From an uncultured Prevotella sp. (GTDB lineage Bacteria > Bacteroidota > Bacteroidia > Bacteroidales > Bacteroidaceae), in assembly GCA_947303825.1 (NCBI GenBank), contig CAMYZK010000186.1, positions 1 to 5,570 on the forward strand: 5,570 nucleotides of DNA, read 5' to 3'. The translations under genes and the position numbers were made by a program. Under the pieces are notes generated by a model. The model was not told where the DNA came from and did no database searches. It saw only the letters and a list, made by a program, of their open reading frames with translations. Below, piece by piece: positions 1 to 5,183 of this stretch. Every line of letters starts with the position of its first letter. Position 1 is the stretch's first letter.

Positions 1-683
1 ACTGGACAAAGCCAGTAACGGTGCTGCAGGAAGACTGGCACCTGTCGTATCCCTTCGTGTTTGAAGACAACGGAGTGGTGTATATGATTCCGGAGACCAG
101 CGACATAGGCGACATCCGGCTGTATAAAGCCGACAACGACGAGCTGACCAGCTTCTCACTCTACAAGACGTTGATAAGCAAAGAGGTGACAGATACGGAG
201 ATAGGCTATGCCGACACGTCGATATACATGAAAGACGGTGTGTACTATCTGATGACCTCCATAGAGAGACAACATGTTAACTACCTTTTCCTCTTCACTT
301 CACCCAGCCTGGAAGGACCTTACACAGAGCATCCCTGCTCGCCAGTAAGCGTAAGTGCAAAATATGGCAGAAACGGGGGATGTGTGCTGGAAGATGCTGA
401 CGGGAGACTCTACAGGGTGGCTCAGGACTGTGTGGACAGGTATGGCGACAATGTGCACCTGCTACAGATAGACGAGCTAACAGAGCACACATATAAGGAG
501 CATGTCACACGCGAATACCTTATTCCCACAACGCTGCCCTTCTACAAGGAGGGTGGGCACCAGTTCAACTATGTAGACTTCCAGGGGAAACGCATCGTGG
601 CTACCGATGCCAAGGAGTATCATGCCTACACCCTCTACCGTCTGCTGCACAAAATGGGGATGATGGTCAGAATTCTTCCGTAA
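1..683 (+). CDS. GINT1-like beta-propeller protein, 3' part (5' end outside window)
   Basis: The reading frame is open from base 3 to a TAA at 681-683 and shows 226 residues. Residues before the GTG at 21 (WTKPVT) run on in frame, so that GTG is internal. The protein resembles the N-terminal domain of plant glucosamine inositolphosphorylceramide transferase 1, a five-bladed propeller distantly like GH43. Seen here are blade-like repeats: HLSYPFVFEDNG..YMIPETS (about residues 13-33), a DTSIYMKDGVYYLMTS strand pair (about 71-86), and an RNGG...G.LYRVAQDC segment (about 123-143) that is typical of the family. A conserved-looking GGHQFNYVD follows at 184-192. In bacteria such proteins sit in polysaccharide loci, sometimes fused to a formyltransferase-like domain; any such domain would lie upstream of the window. 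Its reaction in bacteria is not established, and I infer only a role in glycan or glycolipid assembly. The gene converges on and overlaps the licD-like gene by 17 bp. The final residues (about 205-226) show no family motif I recognise. Confidence 0.72.
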   Translation, partial: WTKPVTVLQEDWHLSYPFVFEDNGVVYMIPETSDIGDIRLYKADNDELTSFSLYKTLISKEVTDTEIGYADTSIYMKDGVYYLMTSIERQHVNYLFLFTSPSLEGPYTEHPCSPVSVSAKYGRNGGCVLEDADGRLYRVAQDCVDRYGDNVHLLQIDELTEHTYKEHVTREYLIPTTLPFYKEGGHQFNYVDFQGKRIVATDAKEYHAYTLYRLLHKMGMMVRILP

Positions 684-1545
684 TGCCTTTCTTTACTCGC
701 CTCTTTACTTCATCTAGGCTAATCTTTTCTTTAAGATTAACATAATGATGCCAGTGATAGTATTCTGGAATTTTTGCCGGCGGGGTCATGTAGTCTCCAT
801 AGTGAAGAGTCAAATAATCATCATAGTGAAGCGGTAGCTTAATTGGCCTTCCCTCGAACATAAGAGTCTCATAGCCTTCAAACCATGTAGAATCCATAAG
901 ATATTTTCCACCGGTGTAAGAATCGTAATAAGTAACCAAATATTTACCATGATTTTTTTCAGAGATAATTTTCTCTAGACTCACTACCTTCTTCCTGGTA
1001 AATTCCTGGACGAACTTAGGCATAAGGATACTATATAAATAATGTGTGGCATTGCCGCTTCTTTGCTTTATTGCTTTTAGCACGTCAATAAGAGATACTT
1101 TCAGATAGGTGTATTCGTGCCGCAATTGCCATTTCCTGAAACAATCATAGTTTGAATTGAATACGTCCATATTGTCGTCAACATAGTCCAAAGGGAAGAT
1201 ATCTACAAACACACCGGTATCGATAGACTCTTCTTTCCTTTCGACAAAAGTTGTATGCTGGTCACTTATTTTAAGGAAGAACGCCGAATACGATCCGTCG
1301 TGAGCTGATAGCAAGTCATAGCCATACGACCTTATCTCTTCTCTCAGCGTAAACAGCTTGTCGTAGTCCTCTCTCAGCATGTGAAGGTCAATATCATCAT
1401 CCCATGGGATGATTCCCTTGTGGCGCACAGCTCCTATGGCAGTACCATAGGCACCCCACCATTTCAGGTTGTGGTCGTCCAAAAACTTTACAGTAAAGTC
1501 GTAAACTTCCAGTAGCTTCTTTTTATATGCTTCCTTAAACTCCAT
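667..1545 (-). CDS. LicD-family phosphotransferase
   Basis: This is a complete 292-residue protein, starting at ATG (1545-1543) and ending at TGA (669-667). The family signature is clear: WWGAYGTAIGAVRHKG at residues 29-44, followed by IPWDDDIDLH with the metal-binding acidic cluster D49-D50-D51 and D53, as in nucleotidyltransferase-fold enzymes. The C-terminal region holds the usual Y..YM.PP....YHWHHY segment. LicD proteins transfer phosphocholine from CDP-choline to cell-surface glycans in pneumococcus and Haemophilus; relatives such as fukutin transfer other phospho-groups. The donor here cannot be read from sequence, because no licA, licB or licC partner is in view. It is the last gene of a minus-strand unit, 11 bp after the preceding glycosyltransferase, so co-transcription is likely. 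GC over 721-1500 is about 41%, against about 51% in gene 1, which suggests separate acquisition. Family assignment is firm; the substrate is unknown. Confidence 0.93.
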   Translation of the reverse strand: MEFKEAYKKKLLEVYDFTVKFLDDHNLKWWGAYGTAIGAVRHKGIIPWDDDIDLHMLREDYDKLFTLREEIRSYGYDLLSAHDGSYSAFFLKISDQHTTFVERKEESIDTGVFVDIFPLDYVDDNMDVFNSNYDCFRKWQLRHEYTYLKVSLIDVLKAIKQRSGNATHYLYSILMPKFVQEFTRKKVVSLEKIISEKNHGKYLVTYYDSYTGGKYLMDSTWFEGYETLMFEGRPIKLPLHYDDYLTLHYGDYMTPPAKIPEYYHWHHYVNLKEKISLDEVKRRVKKGITEEF

Positions 1546-1556
1546 AACAAATAGTC

Positions 1557-2680
1557 TTATTTAGTTTCTGCCGACAATTCCTTGAACAGTGAGTGCCATT
1601 GGCTCATGACCTTGTCTACTGCATATCGCTTTGATGTTTCGAGTGCTGCTTGGGAAAAGCGCATCCTTAAGTCCGAATCTTCTATAAGTGTCGAAATCTT
1701 CAATGCTAACCCCTCAATATCTCCATTCTTGACAAGGAATCCATTCTTACCGTCGGCAATGATGGCACTAGGCCCGAACGGACAGTCAAAGGCAATGCAG
1801 GGCAGTCCTACTTGCATGGCTTCAAGTAATACCAGAGGGAATCCTTCGAAATGCGATGCGCCGACATAGATAGAGCTGTTGCTATATTCAATGTTGATCT
1901 TGGATGTTGCCGGATGTATTGTAAGACTGTCCTCTAATTGCAATTCCCTTTGTTGGCTCTTCAGTTCATTCTCCATTGTTCCGCTTCCGAAAATGTCCAG
2001 GTGCCAGTCGGGATGCTTGGCAGAGACAATCTTCCATGCATCAAGTAGTCTGTCATAACCCTTGACCCACTCCAGACGGCCTACTGCAATAACTCGTTTT
2101 TCTGTCCCGTCACTTAGTTTTTCAATGGGCATGACGGTAAAGTTGGGAATGACCTGAACCCTTTTGGCCTTTCTCCACTCGTGGGCATCGCCGGGTGTTA
2201 ATGTCACCACAACGTCGGCCTGGTTCTCCACCCTGGCAAAATACCTGTCACGGTAGCGCTTCATATACCAGCTGGACAGGCGTCCACGGCTCAGGCCGTA
2301 GTCGGAGAGCGTGAAAGGGCGGGGTTCATGAACCTCTATCATCTTTTTTGCCCGGCAATTGATGCCTGTCACCACATCTGCCTCAAAATAGCTCAGGCCT
2401 ATCAGTATGTCGGGGTCTATGCGCTGAACGGTCTCTGTGAGCGATTTGCGGAACTGTCGTGCTATGCGTCTCTTAACCCACAGCCTGTATGGATAGCGGT
2501 ATTTGTATTGGGAATCTTGTCGGAGATGGGATAGGCATTTGGAGTTTCTTCGTCCTGATAGCAAGTTATGATAGCTGCCTCATAGCCCAAATGGGTAACC
2601 AGATACTCCATCTTGTTTATTATTATCCTTTCTGCTCCACCTTTGCCAGAAAGGGAATCAATGACGTAAACAATCTTCAT
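1557..2680 (-). pseudogene. GT4-family glycosyltransferase, frameshifted (N- and C-terminal parts in different frames)
   Basis: The first part starts at ATG 2680-2678 with a canonical GT-B/GT4 N-terminus (MKIVYVIDSLSGKGGAERI) and is sensible to about PISDKIP near 2512, then runs into TAG at 2464-2462. The remainder is in another frame, sensible from QYKYRYPYRLWVK near 2510 to TAA at 1559-1557. It contains VIAVGRLEWVKGYDRLL (donor-phosphate R and K), then FEGFPLVLLEAM with the E-x7-E pair (codons at 1847-1845 and 1823-1821) and FDCPFGPSAI..GKNGFLV. Joined, the protein is about 373 residues, normal for GT4. The frame change equals a net loss of 3n+1 bases. Relatives usually have a further strand with an Ile-Asp-Leu-like core between these parts, so more than one base may be missing. 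The C-terminal frame has no credible start before Met at 2342, which would drop most of the acceptor domain. As written it should be inactive. It lies 41 bp after one glycosyltransferase gene and 11 bp before licD. A sequencing error is possible. Confidence 0.88.
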
Positions 2681-2721
2681 ACTCGGAGGTTTTGAATCTT
2701 ATATCTGCTTGTTCAGAGTTG

Positions 2722-3861
2722 TTAGGTATCCAGGCTGCTGATTACTTTCTGCATCTGAATCTTCCACGACAGCGATTGCACCGAATTTCTTATTTTAGCG
2801 GCGTCAAAAGAGTTGTTGTCCATGAAATCCAGTATCTTTTCAATGTCTATGGGGCTCTCGTCGGCAGGTGCCTTAAGCACGTATGCCTTATCGTCGAAGT
2901 CGGAGTCGCATTCGGAATAGATAAAGGGTATGCCACGGCACGCATACTCACGGTTCTTCAATGTCTTTATGTGGGTTATGCCGCTCCTGTGTCGACCAAG
3001 GCTTCCAACGGCAAATGCACATTGGTTGAAGACGGCATTCAGCTCGTCGCCAAACAGCTTGCCATGAAACACCACATATTGCTCTATACCATATCGCTGT
3101 ATATAAGTGGAGAAGCCTGGAGCTCGGCTAGAGCCATTCATTTCGGGTTCCCATACATCTCCTACTATATGGAAGAATACCTTTCTTGCCGGACGAGTCT
3201 GGTTGTATTCTCCCAAACCATGAATGAAACGGTCGAATCCATGCCATGTGTGTACTTCGGCTACTGCTATGACATGCAATTCTTTGTCTATGGAACCTGT
3301 AAAAGAATGGATGGGTATGGCATCAAAGTCAACGCCATTACTAATATTAATAGTACGCTGGCCAAAGATGGTCTTTGCCTCTGAAAAGGTGACAACAGCA
3401 TCCATCTGTCTGGACAACTTCCTGCGAAATGCTTTGTCTATGAAAAGACCCAGTTTCTTGTCTAGCGGATAGCCTTTGAACTCACCGTCGTAGGGATAGG
3501 TAGGTATCTCCTGTACAGCGTGGATGCCAAGCTTCTTAAGCCGGTGGAACATAGAGACGAGCCACGGCGAGGCATTCTGATAGTTTCGGGAATATACAAG
3601 TTCTATCTTTTTTGCAAGACAATAATCAACAATGCACCGATAACTGGTGCGCTGACGTATGGCAGCCATAGCTCCTTTGCCATAGTCCTTCAGCACCTCG
3701 TCGTCTGCGAAGCGGCACAGATGGCCGTCTTTTGCGTAGTCATACGAACATACATGCACTTCGTGACCATTCTGCCGTAAGCCCTTTATCTGAGCTGTCA
3801 TCTTCTTGCTGATGCCGCTGGCAGGATTAAAGCCGTGGTATGTCAAAAATAGTATATTCAT
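2722..3861 (-). CDS. GT4-like glycosyltransferase, first gene of the minus-strand unit
   Basis: This 379-residue protein starts at ATG 3861-3859 and stops at TAA 2724-2722. An in-frame TTG two codons upstream (3867) is rejected because MNILFLTYHGFNPASGISKK is the normal first strand and loop. The GT-B fold is supported by the N-terminal Rossmann half, a NISNGVDFDAIP linker near the middle, a donor-domain opening AVAEVHTWHGFDRFIHGL, and a late segment HRSGITHIKTLKNREYACRGIPFIYS. In that segment E305 (codon 2949-2947) takes the place of the second Glu of the usual GT4 E-x7-E pair; the first Glu position is not clear. This fits a GT4 branch common in Bacteroidota glycan loci, with acceptor and sugar unknown. 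It probably acts at the inner face of the cytoplasmic membrane. It is transcribed divergently from the next glycosyltransferase, from a promoter at about 3937-3906, and leads the unit that includes the broken glycosyltransferase and licD-like gene. Confidence 0.88.
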   Translation of the reverse strand: MNILFLTYHGFNPASGISKKMTAQIKGLRQNGHEVHVCSYDYAKDGHLCRFADDEVLKDYGKGAMAAIRQRTSYRCIVDYCLAKKIELVYSRNYQNASPWLVSMFHRLKKLGIHAVQEIPTYPYDGEFKGYPLDKKLGLFIDKAFRRKLSRQMDAVVTFSEAKTIFGQRTINISNGVDFDAIPIHSFTGSIDKELHVIAVAEVHTWHGFDRFIHGLGEYNQTRPARKVFFHIVGDVWEPEMNGSSRAPGFSTYIQRYGIEQYVVFHGKLFGDELNAVFNQCAFAVGSLGRHRSGITHIKTLKNREYACRGIPFIYSECDSDFDDKAYVLKAPADESPIDIEKILDFMDNNSFDAAKIRNSVQSLSWKIQMQKVISSLDT

Positions 3862-3864
3862 CGG

Positions 3865-3881
3865 CAAACAGTGATTGTTTG
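3865..3881. repeat. Inverted repeat CAAACA-N5-TGTTTG just upstream of the minus-strand start codon
   Basis: CAAACA (3865-3870) and TGTTTG (3876-3881) are perfect 6-bp arms around GTGAT. In the minus-strand transcript this would form a small hairpin ending three bases before the AUG of the glycosyltransferase at 3861. It could modulate translation or be a protein-binding operator just downstream of the promoter. Only the symmetry is seen; the function is inferred, and a 6-bp stem can arise by chance. Confidence 0.4.
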
Positions 3882-3905
3882 GACTGCAAAGCTTCTTTTT
3901 TTGTG

Positions 3906-3937
3906 CAAAAATACTAATATTTTTTGAATGTTACAAT
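3906..3937 (-). promoter_or_regulatory. Bacteroidetes-type promoter for the minus-strand glycan unit
   Basis: Read on the minus strand, TATTTTTG (3913-3906) matches the -7 box TAnnTTTG exactly. ATTG (3937-3934) is a three-of-four match to the -33 box TTTG, with 20 bp between them, within the 19-21 bp usual in Bacteroides. Transcription would begin around 3898-3902, leaving a leader of about 40 bases before the ATG at 3861. No other exact minus-strand -7 match was seen in the gap, and none was seen in the 41 bp before the next gene, so the three genes likely share this start. Confidence 0.55.
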
Positions 3938-3953
3938 TTTTTTTGTAATTTTG
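3923..3953 (+). promoter_or_regulatory. Bacteroidetes-type promoter for the plus-strand glycosyltransferase
   Basis: TTTG at 3923-3926 (-33 box) and TAATTTTG at 3946-3953 (-7 box, exact TAnnTTTG) are separated by 19 bp, the canonical Bacteroides spacing. The start codon follows only 8 bases after the -7 box, so the transcript would have almost no leader. The spacer holds a run of eight T (3937-3944). The site interleaves with the divergent minus-strand promoter. Confidence 0.72.
3931..3948. repeat. Inverted repeat TTACAA-N6-TTGTAA inside the divergent promoter region
   Basis: Perfect 6-bp arms at 3931-3936 and 3943-3948 surround six T. One arm covers the weak -33 box of the minus promoter and the other overlaps the start of the -7 box of the plus promoter. 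That is where a dimeric regulator could block both. The sequence is very AT-rich (about 26% GC over 3862-3960), so chance symmetry is a real alternative. Confidence 0.35.
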
Positions 3954-3961
3954 TATTTGAT

Positions 3962-5152
3962 ATGAAGAAAATATGTTTCCTGGTCGAATCTATCTTCACC
4001 ATTGGTGGTGTGCAACGGGTGACAGCAGTCATTGCCAAGGCCTTGGCAAAAAACTGCGACGTTACCATTATAACACTTGACGCACCCTCGAAGCAGGACA
4101 CTAGTCTATATGGGCTGGACGAGACTGACATCCATTTCATATACCTTCATTTCTACATACCTCCCAGACTTAAGAACACCCTGTGCAGGGCTTACAGCGC
4201 GCTTTACCGCAAAGTGCTATACCGTACAGGCCGCAAGCAGGGGTCACTAATACATAGGTGTGCTTCCGACCTATATGCCCGCAGCTCCTTTCCTTCACAA
4301 CAGCGCAAGCAACTTACTGACATCCTTGTTCCTGGAGGTTTCGATACTGTCATAGGGGTGCATGCTCCCCTGGCGGTGAGGCTAGCTGCATGCAAGAAGA
4401 CACTGGGCAAGACAAGACTCGTGGGATGGATTCACAACTCATACGAGGCCCTCTTTGGCGAGAAATCACTATATATAGGTGCGGAGCGAAGAATGCACTA
4501 CGAGCAGCAACTGGCCAAACTGGACTCCACGGTGGTGTTATGCCAATATGACGCCAGGAAGTATCACTTCCCTACGCATGTCATTTATAATCCACTGACA
4601 TTGCTTCCAGGACAGAGGTCTAGGGGCACGTCAAGGAAATTCCTGGCTGTTGGACGGTTCTCACGGCAGCACAAAGGCTTCGACCTGCTTATTGATGCAT
4701 TCAACATCTTTGCCAAGGAAAACGCCGAATGGACTCTCGACATAGTGGGTGAAGGCCCGGAGGAGCAGCTGTATCGCCAGAAGATAGCCCAATACGCACT
4801 GGAACGCAGAGTGCATCTGTATCCGTTTACCACCAACATTCAGCAATACTACAGCCAGGCACAGGTCTACGTTCTTTCCTCACGGTGGGAGGGATTCGGA
4901 CTTGTACTGGTAGAGGCTATGTCACACGGTCTGCCCGTGGTATCGTCTGACTTGCCTACCAGCCTGGAGATAATGGGCGACTTCGGCATATACTTCAAAA
5001 ATGGCGATGTGTCGCAGCTGGCCAAGAGCTTGCACGAGGCCACACAGTTGGACTGGACGGCAAAGTCGGTAGAGGCAATTCAGATTGCCAGACGCTTTGA
5101 TGTGGGTGCAATTATTGAACAATGGACGGATGTTTTGGACATTGAACGTTGA
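3962..5152 (+). CDS. GT4-family glycosyltransferase
   Basis: This complete 396-residue GT-B enzyme runs from ATG 3962 to TGA 5150-5152. The start is chosen because MKKICFLVESIFTIGGVQRV is the canonical GT4 N-terminal strand and Gly-rich loop, and because the in-frame extension upstream to a TTG at 3875 is promoter DNA. The acceptor half contains GFDTVIGVHAPLAVRL and WIHNSYEALF. The donor half opens with FLAVGRFSRQHKGFDLLIDAF, with R232 and K238 placed to hold the donor diphosphate, and continues with LDIVGEGPE. It ends with RWEGFGLVLVEAMSHGLPVV, which carries the E-x7-E pair E310 and E318. All expected motifs are intact, so a retaining transferase using a nucleotide-sugar is expected; the sugar cannot be told. 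It is transcribed divergently from the other glycosyltransferases, and an acyltransferase gene follows 31 bp later with no promoter match between them, so the two are probably co-transcribed. The last codons lie in a heptamer repeat. Confidence 0.93.
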   Translation: MKKICFLVESIFTIGGVQRVTAVIAKALAKNCDVTIITLDAPSKQDTSLYGLDETDIHFIYLHFYIPPRLKNTLCRAYSALYRKVLYRTGRKQGSLIHRCASDLYARSSFPSQQRKQLTDILVPGGFDTVIGVHAPLAVRLAACKKTLGKTRLVGWIHNSYEALFGEKSLYIGAERRMHYEQQLAKLDSTVVLCQYDARKYHFPTHVIYNPLTLLPGQRSRGTSRKFLAVGRFSRQHKGFDLLIDAFNIFAKENAEWTLDIVGEGPEEQLYRQKIAQYALERRVHLYPFTTNIQQYYSQAQVYVLSSRWEGFGLVLVEAMSHGLPVVSSDLPTSLEIMGDFGIYFKNGDVSQLAKSLHEATQLDWTAKSVEAIQIARRFDVGAIIEQWTDVLDIER

Positions 5153-5183
5153 ACGTTGAACGTGGATAATTTAACGTGGAAAA
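5142..5183. repeat. Heptamer tandem repeat TTGAACG x3 with decayed copies, spanning a stop codon
   Basis: TTGAACG occurs perfectly at 5142, 5149 and 5156. The seven-base phase then continues as TGGATAA (5163), TTTAACG (5170, one mismatch) and TGGAAAA (5177), ending at the ATG of the next gene at 5184. The repeat supplies the last codons (Ile-Glu-Arg) and the TGA of the glycosyltransferase and fills most of the intergenic gap. With two or more perfect copies the reading frame always ends at the same place, so copy-number change would alter only the gap length. Origin by replication slippage is inferred. Confidence 0.75.

Noticed and set aside
295..492. A 65-residue minus-strand open frame inside the GINT1-like gene
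   Set aside because: It is Cys/His/Pro-rich composition from the opposite strand of a supported gene, with no start context or homology that I recognise.
2462..2564. Programmed ribosomal frameshifting to join the two halves of the broken glycosyltransferase
   Set aside because: There is no slippery heptamer or long homopolymer near 2510, and residues normal for the family seem to be missing at the junction, which a recoding event would not explain.
2692..3384. A 230-codon plus-strand open frame antisense to the first minus-strand glycosyltransferase
   Set aside because: It starts at a TTG, has no recognisable domain, and lies wholly inside a minus-strand gene with clear GT4 motifs. It is a shadow frame.
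3875..3961. A 29-residue hydrophobic N-terminal extension of the plus-strand glycosyltransferase, resembling a signal or membrane anchor
   Set aside because: It begins at TTG, its hydrophobicity comes from T-rich promoter DNA, and the canonical GT4 N-terminus starts at the ATG at 3962.
3862..3961. Invertible (phase-variable) promoter as seen in Bacteroides capsule loci
   Set aside because: The inverted repeats are only 6 bp and do not flank the promoter block as recombinase sites would. No invertase gene is visible.
5142..5183. CRISPR array or integration site
   Set aside because: The units are 7 bp and contiguous with no spacers. No tRNA, integrase or target duplication is nearby.
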